Assembly: GCA_007449985.2 (NCBI GenBank)
Contig: VIIQ02000066.1
Location: 372,001-436,000 of the forward strand
DNA from: Desmodesmus armatus
Lineage: Eukaryota > Chlorophyta > Chlorophyceae > Sphaeropleales > Scenedesmaceae
Length of the DNA stretch: 64,000 nt
Direction of reading: 5' to 3'
Positions 11,101 through 21,251 of this stretch are shown here, in pieces. How positions within the stretch are numbered: the first letter of the stretch is position 1; every line of letters starts with the position of its first letter. The notes under the pieces are model-generated. The model saw only the letters and a program-made list of their open reading frames with translations. It had not been told where the DNA came from and ran no database searches. The position numbers were made by a program, and so were the translations under genes.

Positions 11101-11456
11101 TGCAAGTAGTTGCACACCCAGTCACGGTTGCACAGGTACTGCATGGGCGTTCTGTGCTGGCTGCTGCTGGCTATGTTGGCATCTGTCTGTGGTGCTGGGG
11201 TAGGAGATGGGCCTGTGGTAAAGGCGAGGTTTGCCAGCGATGACAGGCGGTTACTGCTGATGGCAGACACCCTGAGAGCGTCTGGACCGAAGGCTGCTGC
11301 CACCTGTTGCACTTTTTCTGCAGGGATGGGGTCCAGGCTTCCTTCCTGCAGCGTGCTGACATCACCACAGCATTCACACAGTGCTGCAGCTGCCAGCTGA
11401 AGCGCACTCATGGCCTGTACTTGATCATATCCGGCTACTGTGGCGTTTGGCTGCAT
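8097..11456 (-). CDS. Modular Ala/Gln/Ser-rich repeat protein of unknown function
   Basis: One uninterrupted 1119-codon frame starts at ATG 11456. No known family is recognised. It holds a repeated helical module: residues about 108-200 (DWVCNYLQRLMSRQL..), 579-675 (DWICDKLQNLSDPELDHMLG..DPQKGLKHVAVGAAALMMQL) and 1037-1100 (VWVLDKLLYLSSAQYQHMLS..DPQKGLKHLAEGAAGLMMQL). The second and third are each preceded by another conserved block, EAFEVLxLAxxFTxDVLKVTDL..LPMxxG. Between modules one and two lie about seven imperfect copies of a (P)SSSTGLQxCEAAA unit separated by alanine runs. No signal peptide or membrane segment is clear. Conserved blocks separated by fast-changing low complexity argue that the frame is really translated. 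The final 18 residues arise from a frameshift (see 7963-8153). It may be a lineage-specific family. Confidence 0.6.
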   Translation of the reverse strand: MQPNATVAGYDQVQAMSALQLAAAALCECCGDVSTLQEGSLDPIPAEKVQQVAAAFGPDALRVSAISSNRLSSLANLAFTTGPSPTPAPQTDANIASSSQHRTPMQYLCNRDWVCNYLQRLMSRQLQDTCREVVDAGAANPALGVRSFVVSGVSIVQDLMLQPMQIHGRKTSSAKLLMARVLSAVELAKLIMPMIELLEQQQAAQVPATAASLQPHAAAAAASAMPVPTPPAACNAGEAACPSSSTGLQRCEAAAGGGVLGINMAATAGSDAAAGGAARPSSSTGLQQCEAAAADGVHVIYTAAAAERDAAAGDAACSSSTAGSTGLQRCEAAAAAAGGALDITDNTRRVGNTAATAERDAAAGEAAGPSSSTGLHRCEAAAAAAGGALDINTAATAERDAAAGEAAGPSSSTCLQQMMAADAAGMQAVNLAAPARAAHRASESAGPSSSSTALQQALALLAASLEALGAAPGARFAAAAPLLLAASRAFDAVAAHARSTGSGSGAVHMEAFEVLELAASFTWDVLKVTDLCRIDFEELDTLPMHVGGTPAAAAARSSSSDNSSSSSQEISSKQPSSSKLCSADWICDKLQNLSDPELDHMLGIVAAAIADPQKGLKHVAVGAAALMMQLVREPVVVPLSQAAVAGCVLEDRVINLVVLATLTMQIFSLLVKHTWPPHYSRNTVQHPAVAPVLQHYQAAAATAAGIPALDEAAAAAAAGAAGEAAAGQQQHAAAVADPAAMDAQEAPAAAPAAAALAIAVPAGSAAAQFDMQPGSPGPANAELSSSAADLQRRRTMWHNVLGCMMHPHLPASQVFATDSAAEFATEPSTAAATGFAASSGTGSGNSSSSSSGTAGGTASHADPASGLADPAQPAAPAVTEVPAQAPAPAQADEAAAAAAAESGAGEAAGPSSSTDLQEGLAQIAAGIEAPGAAPHAGFATASAMLLAAIQAFRAAAAQDQANSSPAVRKEAFEVLLLAVAFTRDVLKVTDLSSDDFQRMHTLPMYAGDRAAAEAGAGPQHTSSSSSQLSRSQRTSSNPYSIVWVLDKLLYLSSAQYQHMLSIVSAAAADPQKGLKHLAEGAAGLMMQLLSEPVVVPASRAAQAGRSSRTMSMTSWCWPP

Positions 11457-12097
11457 GACTGTGCCTCTGACAGGCCTTCAGATTTTCCCAACAGGGTGCT
11501 GCTGCGGACTGCTGTTGCTGTGGTAGGGCAGGTCGACAGGAAGGCTTGCGTCCGTGTCCACAGCCGTAGAGGTACAGGTAAAACCAAATGGCCAGCTACA
11601 GGGGGCTGCTATATGCCTTGTCGACTGCCTGCTCTGTCATGGCTGTCAAAGGGATGGTGATGGCGGACTGCAAGACTGTCGAAGCCTGCAGACAGCAGCC
11701 TGTGGCATTGGGGTATCAGGAGGTTACGTCCGACATTTTTATCAGAGTCCTCCTGCGTCCACCTGCCTTTGCAGCAGCTGTCGCTGTGGTTTTGAAGTGA
11801 CTGAACAACAAGCCAGTTGCTCTTCAGTGGATTGATTAGCTTAAATGCAGAATTGTGTTGAAAGGAATTGAAATGATGGTGATAAGGCTAAGCCTGGCTT
11901 TCTACGGACTTGCTGAGTTGTACTCAGACCCTGGGCAGAACCCTGGAACAGTGGAGTTTGCCATATAGTTCAGGACGCAGTCCTGCGTCGCAGTGACGCT
12001 TTCCATCCAAGGCTCCTGATGATAAGAACCACCAGCCAGCTCGGGAAGGCACGCAACTAAGGCATTTTGTGACTGCCTCCTGCACATATGTCATTCA
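11457..12097. other. Intergenic stretch
   Basis: Upstream of the repeat-protein gene; it presumably contains its promoter. No convincing gene, RNA or repeat was seen here. Confidence 0.35.
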
Positions 12098-12157
12098 GTG
12101 ACTAGACTCAGTGACTAGACTCAGTGACTAGACTCAGTGACTAGACTCAGTGACTGC
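12098..12157. repeat. 13-bp minisatellite
   Basis: About four and a half head-to-tail copies of TCAGTGACTAGAC, ending in a diverged TCAGTGACTGCAT. A related short TCAGTGACTCAGTGACTCA stretch occurs at 59-78. Confidence 0.85.
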
Positions 12158-12724
12158 ATGCCAGCTGTGCTAATCAGTGTGCTCAACCAGTGGATTGGGT
12201 AGCCCCACTGCAGTTTCGGCTTGGGTTCAGGGAGCTTGCAGGTTCCGCCGCATGCACCACCAAACCAGGACAAGAATGTCATTGAAGGGCAGCAGGCGCG
12301 TGATAGAGAGCTTGGACATCAGCGGGACTGGCTTGCTGCACCCTTGAGCAACCAACTGCAGCTAGCTGCTGCTGCCCTATGATGACATATTGTGCCGGGG
12401 GGAAGCAGAATCGGACTGCTTCAGGGCTCCAGCCCCCCCATGCACATGCAAGCCAGTATGTGTGCATGCTGCTGCCGATGCTGCTGTTGAATGCACTGGA
12501 TAGGCTTCCTGTGAGTGCCACTAGTTGCATGCAACTAGTACTACTTCATAGCATGCATGCATACTGAATGAAGTGCAGGCACAACCACCCAACAGTGCGC
12601 ATCCTCCGCAACAAACCACCGCTGCCAACCCTGAGCTGTCTCTCCTCAACAGATGCTGAGACTAATTCAGCCCTGGCACCAGCTGCTGAGCTGTCCTCGT
12701 CTCCAGCTCCCAGTGCCTCTGACA

Positions 12725-13690
12725 CTGGTCCAAACACACTCCCACCAGGCCTGCCTGCCTAATGCCCTGTGGGGCCCTTAAGGTAATCCCCACAAGGCAC
12801 ACAGCTCACAGATTCAGGTGGGCAGGCATTTGTCAGTCACGGCGTGATGGTGGGGGGGCAGGCGCTGGAGCAGCGAAAGGACCCACCATCCGCTGAAAGC
12901 CGCGACCAGCCTTTGCGTGTGGTGCTGCTGCTGTCGCAAGCTGACACAGAAACTATGGCCGTATCTTAGTCACTGACTTTGAGTGAGGTTGCTCCAGACA
13001 CACTCCCACCAGGCCCGGATGCTGCATGTCCTGTGGGTCCCATGAGGCCCACAGGGCGCACAACATACTGGATTCAGGTGGGCAGGCATGTGTCAGTCAC
13101 GGCATGATGGTGGGGGGGCAGGCGCTGGAGCAGCGAAAGGACCCACCATCCGCTGAAAGCCGCGACCAGCCTTTGCGTGTGTTGCTGCTGCTGACACTGG
13201 CTGACACAGAACCCATGGCGATACGAGGCTGCTCCAGGCACACTCCCACCAGGCCCGTGTGCTGTATGCCCTGTGGGTCCCATAAGGTTGCCCACATGGC
13301 ACACAACACACTGGATTCAGGTGGGCAGGCATGTGTCAGTCGCGGCGTGATGGTGGGGGGGCAGGCGCTGTGACAGCGAAAGGACCCACCACCCGCTGAA
13401 AGCCTTGACCAGCCTTTGCGTGTGCTGCTGCTGCTACTGCTGTTGCCAGCTGCCGACGACCTTGCCACTGGGAAGCCGCTGCTGCATTCACACTCCCACC
13501 AGGCCCGCATGCCTTATGCCCTGAGGGTCCCAGACGAGACAGGGTCGCCACACAGCGCACAGCACGCAGGTTAAGGTGGGTAGGCATTTGTCAGTCACGG
13601 CGTGGTGGTGGGGTGGCCCGAACGTGACAACAACACTGGAATCCACCTCCACCACCAACTGCAGCCGTGACCAGCCTTTGCGTGTGGTGC
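12725..13690 (+). repeat. Satellite-like tandem array A (units about 240-260 bp)
   Basis: Four to five diverged units share, in order: CACACTCCCACCAGGCC, a GTCCC-containing linker, ATTCAGGTGGGCAGGCAT, CAGTCACGGCGTGATGGTGG, GACCAGCCTTTGCGTGTG and a CTG run. Landmark GTGGGCAGGCAT recurs near 12820, 13079, 13321 and (one change) 13577. The same unit is found in reverse orientation at 45380-46460. The TTCAG/GTGGGC junction resembles a splice donor, so the unit might derive from an exon-intron fragment. No coding sense is established. Confidence 0.85.
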
Positions 13691-14879
13691 TGCTGACTGC
13701 ACACAAGCTGTACCCTGTGCTCTGGTTGTGTAAACTGCTGCGGCTGAGGCTGCTGCTTGCTGCAGGACAGGTGTCTCCCACCCCTGCCCTGGTTGCATGC
13801 TTGCTGCTGTCTGTTCCGGAAGTGCATGTTGCTGGACAGGCTGCCATATGCTGTCTGTTTACTTACCAAACTCCACTGTGACCTACCAAACTTACCCTGC
13901 TGCCAAGTAGCAAAAGCAGCACTGGCTACATCGATTGCGACGTGGCTGGGGGTTGGTTGTGCGCTTCCAGCAGAGACCTGCAAAACAAACATAAGCGGGT
14001 TTATATATACCTTCATCGTTAATTGTAACCCTTCGTGACTCTCTTGCGGCTGTCAGAAGGTCGGTACTGCTTGGCCCAGGACAGCCTGTGGCCGCGGCCA
14101 GAAGGAGCGCAGCAGCAGAAGCTCGTGGGTGCTCCTGCAGACTCAACTCTGCAGACAGACACGTCCTAGCCTGCCATCCTGAACAAGTCCCGCTATGGGA
14201 AGCTGCTCGGGCCCGTCGCTCTCCGCAGCTGCTCCTGTACTTGCTGACTTCACCATGACACACATACCACTATTGCTTGATGCTGACACACTGACAGGAC
14301 TTGCGTGCTCATGTAAAGGGCAGGCAGCAACCATCCCTTGTAGGGTTGTGTTACTTGCAACTCAATTGAGTTTTAGCAGAACCTTTCCAGCTGTTTCATC
14401 TTCGTCTTGCACCAAACCGTACGGAGGTCCGTTGTATTAAAATTGATATCTTTTATTGCTGAAGCAGCCGACAAGCACACCCTTTCCTGCAGCAACTGCT
14501 GGTTGAGCAACCCACCCATACAGGTCTGGATGACACTGCAGCAGCAATTACAATCATAAGCTCCACTGCTGAGACTCCACCACAATTAAATCCTCTCGTA
14601 TTATTTCTGCTGGTTCCCCACCAATTGTGTTGCCACACCCAAAGTACAACTCTGCCACGGGGGCTCCTTGTGCTTGTCGTTGGGACAGAGTCCCAACTTC
14701 TGCATTGGCCAGCCATTACGGAATATAGCTAGTGGGATAGCTCACTGACTGCGCAGTCTACCGTCCATACACACTATTTGAGCAAACTCTTCATGGCTGT
14801 CACACTAAAGTATCATTCTTTCAACCGTGTTGCATTGCTGCACCATCAACACCGCCACACAGCACAACCCCTCACCCCC

Positions 14880-17581
14880 TCACACCCAGCCGTCAACATC
14901 CACATTGCTGCCCTGCAGCATCGGTGGCACCAGCCACTCAATCACACCCTCAGACTGAACATGTTGTGCCAACACAGCCTTGAACTTCGCCCCCTGGCTA
15001 CTGCTGTTGCTGCTGCTGCCATCAGCAGCAACGCCTTCGCCTGCAGCAGCCTCGACCCTGCTGCTGCTGCTGCTGCCGTTGCCATTGCTGCTGCTGCTGT
15101 TGGTGGTTTTGTCAGCTATCGACAGAACCCCATTGGCGCATGCGAGGTCTTCTAGGAACTGTAGGAGGTTCCTGCAGCTTTCCACGATGACTTTGGCAAC
15201 ATCCAGAACAGCAGCCTGCAGCAGCAGCAGCAGCAGCGGCAGCACAGCGCGCATGTAAGCTTCAAGTTGCAAGATAGTCTTGGAACAGGGGAGCTACTTC
15301 AGTGCCATCACCTTTCAGCCCCCGGCCCCAGCCATCCTATATCCCACATAGGACCGGATAAGACGATATCTTGTCTTCCCTTGGCCCCATGTAGTGCAGC
15401 GCCGATCGGCGATGTCGTGCCTTCCAAAACTCAAACTACGCCAGCTGGGGGTGCAAGCAGACGGCTCCAGCACCGAAACACACGGTGGCACATGCTGAAA
15501 GATCTCCCCCCTCACCTCAAGTTCTAATGCCCATGAGTGTGAGCCCCCCCCCCCCCCCCCCCCCCCCCCGTCACCTGCTCTTCCATCCCGCCCTCGTTCC
15601 CGTACAATGCATCATCAATGTCTTGACCATCCGGTCTGTGTGACTGTGCAGCCAGCTGGGGGTAACAACACACGCTTCCACCACCAAAAAGCACGCATGC
15701 TGGCGGCCCCTTCCCCCCTACCTAAACACCCCACAACAGACAGCCCCCCCCCCTCTACCCCTCCTCGGTCCCCCCTTCCCACCTGCTCTTCCATCCCGCC
15801 TTCGTTCCCGTACAGTGCGTCATCAATGTCTTGGCCGTCAGGAATGTGCGGCTGTGCAGCCAGTGGGGGCGCAAGCACACCTTTCCACCACCAAAAACAC
15901 GCTTGCCGATGCATGCAATGCATCTCACCCTTAGTTACTCCACCCCCCTCCTCCCCCCGCCCCCTCCTCCGCACCTGCTCTTCCATCCCGCCTTCGTTCC
16001 CGTACAGTGCGTCATCAATGTCTTGGCCGTCAGGTATGTGTGCCTGTGCAGCAAGCTGGGGGTGGAAGCTGCCCAACAATCGCACACGCGAGGAATAGCG
16101 GCCCCCAGGGTTGATCAGGTCATACGAGGACACCTGGAGGGGGGGGCAGCATAAGTGCAGTTGGATTATGGGGGGGGGGGAGTTTCCATCAGAAGGATCA
16201 TCAGAAGTTCCCATGCATGGGCTGGGGGAGAGTGTAGTACATGCAGACAAACCTGCACACACACTGCATGGCTGCACACACGAGGAGTATCGGCCCCCAG
16301 GTTGATCTGGTCATAGGAGGAGACCTGCAGGAGCAGAGGGATGGAGTGTGTTGGGCTGGTGGTGGTGGGGTTGTGGTGGTGGTGATGGGAGGGGGGGTGT
16401 TGGACTGGATAAGGGGAGGGGTGAGTTGGCCCTACACACACACCGGGGGGGTGGGGGGGTCCCATGTAAAAGGGCATGTTGTGTGTTGTCAGTACACTGC
16501 CCGACTACATCCAGAGCAGCTCATCCTGCCCAGCCCCCTCCCCGCACATTAGCTGTCGCAACGGTGATGCCAAGCAAAGTCAGTGTAGGCACACATGATT
16601 GCAGCAAGTGCCAGCAAGGCTGGGAGACTAGTGCGGCAGGTTCTTCAAAGGCCGTCCCTCAGCTCTTTCAACACAGCTGCTGCTGTGTACTTGTCCATCA
16701 CTATACAGACAGTGCCTGAATACTGCAGAGCTGTCCATCCTTCCCCCCCCCCCCCACCCATCCACACACACACACCCCCCCCCCTCACCTCTCTTAGCAC
16801 ATCTGCTGCTGTATACTTATCCATCACCAGCACCAGGTCAGCAGCAACAATATCCTCTAGCGGGTTGAACACAGACACACCCACCGCCACCAGCAGCAGC
16901 AGCAGCAGCAGCGCCATTGCTGTCGTCTGCTGTTGCTGCTGATGCATCTGCTGTGAGTGAGTAGCCCAGGGTGTGTGCTGCTGCTGATGCTGCTGAGTCT
17001 GGCGGTTGGCCTGCACAATAGTCACGACTCGACGCAGCAGGAAGGAAGCACAAACAGTACATCACTCAGTACAGTATAGAACAGTAGCTGAGTACAGTAC
17101 AGTATAGTAGCATCCAGGCCAGTACGGCACATGTACCATACAAACCATACATATGTACATTATAGTACACTGTACATGCGCCGAGCACATGTACCTTCCG
17201 CACTTCAAATTCACCCACCCTCACTCAACCCCCTCACTCACTCACACATGCTCTCACTCACTCAATTGCTCACGCGAACTCACTTGTCCCTCATTTCCAC
17301 CCACAGGCAGTCCCTGAGGCTGCTGTGCGGCAGCAGCTGGCTCAAACTCACTCAACCTCACTCACGCACGCACGCACGCACCCCACGCCCTCACTCCTTC
17401 GTCACTCACTCCCTTCGTCACTCACTCACTGAAACTCACTCATTCGCTCACTCACCCTCATTTCGACCCTCAGGCAGTCCCTCAAGCTGCTGTGCTGCAG
17501 CAGCTGGCTGAAGGCAGCAGCTGCCAGCGGCCCCCTGCAGATGCCACTCTCACTCACAAACATGACAACAGCCTGGAGATT

Positions 17582-17641
<60 letters not shown>

Positions 17642-18503
17642 GCAGCAGCAGCAGCAGCAGCGGCAGCAGCAGCGGCAGCAGCAGCGGCAGCGGCAGCAGC
17701 AGCGGCAGCGGCAGCAGCAGCAGCGGCAGCGGCTCAGCATCGGTGTCTACGTCGGTGGGGGAGAGTTTTTGGTGTTGTGCACAGAGGGTGCACAGTTTTC
17801 CTGGCAGTGTAGTAGTACCTATCTCATATGGTGATGCCGATGGGGCGTTTCACTGCCACAGGGGGGGCTGAGGTGTTTCACCTGGACAAAGCTAGTGCGT
17901 GCTTGTGTAAAACTTGACTATGCACAGATTGCTGCTGGAAGGCGGAAGTTGCTGATCTGTGATGAAGGGAATGTGCCAGGCAGCAATCAGGCGCCACCCA
18001 TGGGCCATGTACCTCCATTGTCAAGCAAACCCCCTGCCCACACACCCCTCGCCCATGCCTATGCACTTCCCCACCCAACTCCACCTGGTGGGGACTGGGG
18101 CCCCAGGGAGACTGTTCCAGGGAGACTGTTACAGGGAGACTGACAGGGAGACTGTTCCATTCTGTCCCGCTGGCTGTGCCATACACTCCACGCCCCCCCG
18201 CCCCCTGTGCCATACACTCCACGCCTCCCGCCCCCTCCGCCACCCATCCTCCCTCAATCATATATGCTTCATACGCTTCACATACACTCCACGCCCCTCC
18301 CCCCACCCACCCACCCCACACATTGTACACACACAATACGTATGTGCCCCCCCTCCACACACACGTGTGTGCACACACACCTTGTCCTGTGCTGTTGCCG
18401 CATGTCTGGCCTCTGCCTCCCAGGGGGTCGACCTGTAGGATGGCTGAACGACCACTCCGTCTACGAGGATGCTTCCTGCTGCTTCTGCAGTCTGACGAGC
18501 CAT
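14880..18503 (-). CDS. Low-molecular-weight protein-tyrosine-phosphatase-like protein, probably catalytically altered
   Basis: Likely exons: 18503-18381 (MARQTAEAAGSILVDG..), 17572-17456, about 17027-16789, 16133-15975 and 15215-14880. Exon 2 holds the P-loop position as VMFVSESGICRGPLAAAAF: the usual VCxxNxCRSP becomes VSESGICRGP, so the nucleophilic Cys is Ser while the later Cys and Arg remain. Exon 3 has DYCAGQPPDS (compare DYHxGxxxDxR), then FNPLEDIVAADLVLVMDKY, matching the FDLILAMD strand. Exon 4 has RVRLLGSF and DIDDALYG at the DPYYG acid loop (Asp kept). Exon 5 begins with the closing helix VLDVAKVIVESCRNLLQFL and ends in a Ser/Asn-rich tail. Within exon 3 the reading frame changes across a CTG run, so an intron, an assembly indel or decay is possible. 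The true join of exons 2 and 3 is unresolved. Copies of exons 2, 3 and 4 lie in the introns. Confidence 0.6.
15544..15569. repeat. Poly-C run (26 bases)
   Basis: Uninterrupted C run; on the coding (minus) strand it is poly-G just downstream of a copied splice donor of the phosphatase-like exon 4. Confidence 0.95.
15575..15665 (-). repeat. Echo 2 of phosphatase-like exon 4 (3' part)
   Basis: Minus strand reads LAAQSHRPDGQDIDD then ALYGNEGGMEEQ, followed by a GT donor and a long poly-G run. It repeats the 3' part of exon 4 with the frame intact, inside the intron before exon 5. Confidence 0.85.
15783..15875 (-). repeat. Echo 1 of phosphatase-like exon 4 (3' part)
   Basis: Minus strand reads LAAQPHIPDGQDIDD then ALYGNEGGMEEQ and a donor GTGGG. 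It has the same intact frame as exon 4 at 16133-15975, about 200 bp away. Either echo donor could be used in place of the true one only if an acceptor exists upstream. Confidence 0.85.
16262..16327 (-). repeat. Echo of phosphatase-like exon 4 (5' part)
   Basis: After a CTGCTCCTGCAG acceptor the minus strand reads VSSYDQINLGADTPRVC, a diverged copy of VSSYDLINPGGRYSSRV. A one-base loss changes the frame after INLG. Confidence 0.75.
16653..16705 (-). repeat. Echo of phosphatase-like exon 3 (3' part)
   Basis: The minus strand encodes CIVMDKYTAAAVLKELRDGL, a copy of LVLVMDKYTAADVLREV from exon 3's end at 16789, about 130 bp further along the intron. C runs lie between the two copies. Confidence 0.75.
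17289..17345 (-). repeat. Echo of phosphatase-like exon 2 (3' part)
   Basis: The minus strand encodes SQLLPHSSLRDCLWVEMRDK, repeating SQLLQHSSLRDCLRVEMR of exon 2. It is followed by GTGAGT, a good donor. Confidence 0.8.
17582..17733. repeat. Long CAG/CGG tract next to a splice acceptor
   Basis: About 50 trinucleotides, nearly all CAG with interspersed CGG. On the minus (coding) strand it is a CTG/CCG run ending at TGCAATCTCCAG, directly before exon 2 of the phosphatase-like gene, where a polypyrimidine tract would be expected. In other frames it gives long Ala, Gln or Cys runs, which are shadows. Confidence 0.9.
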
Positions 18504-19405
18504 ACTCCTCTCATCTCTGGTGCTGACTGTAGCACTGATGTCTGTGATAGTGTCTGTGCTGCGCCCGCTGGCCGCTTGGCTAGCTGCAGCGATATGTACC
18601 TACATCACATATGGAAACGGTTGTTTAAAGGTAAGCATTCGAGGTGCTGTGAAAGCAGGGGAAGAACACGAGAGAACAAGGAAGATGCAACAGCAGAGGC
18701 CATGGATCAGATTCTTACCTGCAGTCCTGGAAGGGCTGTATTGCTCGGCACAATGGCTGGACGGCCCTTCACACCAGACCTGAACGCCAATGTGGAGCGC
18801 ATTGCCCCTGACGTGTATCTTGCCGCACCCACAAACGCCGAAATCTCTCCGAAACAAACCACCAACGAGGACAGCACTGTAGAAGGGCCTTACAGCACTG
18901 ATACGATACTTTGACTTGCAATGTGAGTCAGCGGGGATACAGATTGAGCACATTGCGGTCATGATCTTTGGCCAACGGCTAACAGGTACAGGATGGAACT
19001 GCTTGTGATTGTGGCGAAAGGATGCTTCACAACTGTTGAAACCTTACACTTCCTTTGAGCTGCCTCTGCATATCTCAGCTATGTGATGCTGCTGCTGTAG
19101 CCTGCCGGTCCGCCAATTTCATGGTCATGATCAGCTGTTTTCAGCTGACAAGGCTGGTCAGGGGTGCCTTTGAAGTGACTGCTCATGGTCAAATATTGAC
19201 TAATGCAACTGGAAGATGCACCAGGAATGTGTCCCTGGGACAACCGCTGGCTGTGCGGTGTTCAACAGTCTGTGATGCAGGCCCCATATTCACAGCGCTT
19301 GCGACGTCATGCAGTCTGCTCAAGCTTCCAAGGGAGCATGCAGGGCGAACTGCGCATGCAATGCCCATGTTACACATCTTGATCCGCCTATTGCACATGC
19401 AAGCA

Positions 19406-19432
19406 CAAAGGCCCCAATCATTGGGGCCTTTG
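19406..19432. repeat. Perfect palindrome / hairpin (13-bp arms, 1-base loop)
   Basis: Arm CAAAGGCCCCAAT, loop C, arm ATTGGGGCCTTTG. It has no T-run, so it is not a simple terminator, and lies in gene-poor DNA. Confidence 0.9.
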
Positions 19433-20948
19433 AATTGGATGGCAGCTGAACGAACACATGATGTACATCAGTAGACTGTCTGATCCTCAAGCAGATAAGT
19501 GGGTGCGTGATGGGCTGGAGATGCACGTGCACAACCTGGCTGTATACGTTCACATGGCCACAAGCCTTGACACCTGATGCATACATGCAACCATCTGGGA
19601 AGCTGATGGTAATAAAATTGGAGCACTCTGCCTGCCAGTGCTGTGCTAGTGTGTATACACATCCCACAATCTGTGAGTAACATGACAGATAGCGTGAGGT
19701 ACAAGCTTTGAGCGCCTTGCTGGCGGAAGCTACAAACATGCAGCAACATGAGTGACAAAAGTGTGATTCACAGCCCAAACCACCACACATATACACATGT
19801 GGTGCCTTGTATACCGAGACACAATACCCTTGATTGGAGCCCCCCCCCAAAGTCAGCAGGGTCAGGCTGCATCACACCAAGCCACCCCGCTGGGTCAGGC
19901 TTGCTCTTACCCCATGCGACCCGCCCTGTGACTGCGAGATGGAATTATGCAGCATCTGCTGCCAGTGCGGGCAAATGCTGCCCAACCATCAGACGCATGC
20001 ATGATGGCTGGCTGGCCGGCTAGCTGGCTAGCCCGATCATCCAACCACACCACAGAGTGGGTCTCACAATATGAATGATGCGCTGTGTACAGACAGCTGC
20101 GTCCGACCCACACAAACACCCCCACCCCCACCCACCCCAACAATATAGCCAAGCGCTTGAGTATCACCATCTACAGCTAGCAGATGGTGCCGGCTGCACC
20201 TGAAACCGGCCAACAAACTCACAGCCCTGAACAGAACGCGTGCCAACTCTGCGCTGGATCTGCACGCACATGCAGATGCAACAGGCGTGCAACACCAGCC
20301 AAGCCGCCAAGACACACCAATCGCAGCCGTCAAGCTTGGACATGCAGTGCAGCAGGAGCGCACGTCACAAAATAGTACGACTGTTACGCAACAACGGCAG
20401 CAGAACCCCATCAGTGGGGACTCACAACCCAGCAGATCCCGCGTGGGTGCACCCATAACCTCTGCCACACACAATCCGGGACAAGCCCTGCTACCACTAC
20501 TTCACTGTGCCGGAGCTTTGCCGGACCGCCCTATCCAAAACCCTGGAAGCAGTGTGCAGCTCGATGGGCCGCCACACTGCAACCCCTGCATGCCAGTGCG
20601 CAGATTACAACCTGCGCCCCCATCACAATGACGCCTGATCACAGGTGCCACCTCCTTGCCCATATACAGCACACGCACCCCACAAACAGCTGAACACACA
20701 CCAACACCAACACCACATCAAAGCACCATACCACACCACACGCACCATACGTGCTGCTGTGCACAGGGTCTGTCCGAGTAAAAAGCACAAGCCCTCACAA
20801 CCTGAAAAAACGTGGATAGGGGCTGCAAGTCTTGGGGTTACGAACGATATGGATTGCACCACACACACATCACAACACCACCTGCACAGGTGCCCCACCA
20901 CACACCATCCTCACCGCGCATCCACAGACCCTGTTGGGGTTGCTGGTC

Positions 20949-21010
20949 AGCAGCTCACAAGTCAGCAGCAGGACGTCCTGCGGTGCATACGGTGCTGTCA
21001 GCTGGTCAGC
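20949..21010 (-). repeat. Echo of the XDH last exon beyond the gene's 3' end
   Basis: Plus-strand GGTGCTGTCAGCTGGTCAGCAC and the preceding AGCTCA...CAGGACGTCCTGCGGTGCATA repeat the last XDH exon (21252-21364) with small changes. It lies about 300 bp downstream of the stop codon. Confidence 0.7.
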
Positions 21011-21251
21011 ACACATGTGTGCTGCTGCTGGCAACGTCTCCTGCTTTCCCCTCCTCCTCCTGCTGCTGTCGTGCTACTCGAGCCTCATCACAAGCTGCCA
21101 GCAGCTTGGTCAGCAGCAGTTCAGTACGGACACTAGTGTCAGTGCCTGGTGGCCATACAAGTGACAGCTGCCAGACAGCATGCAGGCCCACAAGTGTTTG
21201 CCAATGGAAACAGTGCCTTGCTGCCAGATAGTGCTGCCAAGTCGTGGCCTC

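Larger units (their letters stand above)
18504..21251. other. Gene-poor stretch between two minus-strand genes
   Basis: Holds the upstream region of the phosphatase-like gene and the 3' flank of XDH. A plus-strand open frame ending at 18914 (ERIAPDVYLAAPTNAEI) is not backed by recognisable homology. The only structured elements noticed are the perfect palindrome at 19406-19432 and the XDH last-exon echo at 20949-21010. Confidence 0.4.

Noticed and set aside
17492..17834. Plus-strand poly-Ala and poly-Gln open frames over the CAG tract
   Set aside because: They are antisense shadows of an intron/exon border of the phosphatase-like gene.
18207..18914. 235-codon plus-strand open frame (ERIAPDVYLAAPTNAEI)
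   Set aside because: Begins in a CACACC/CCC-rich low-complexity stretch antisense to phosphatase exon 1, and no domain is recognisable.
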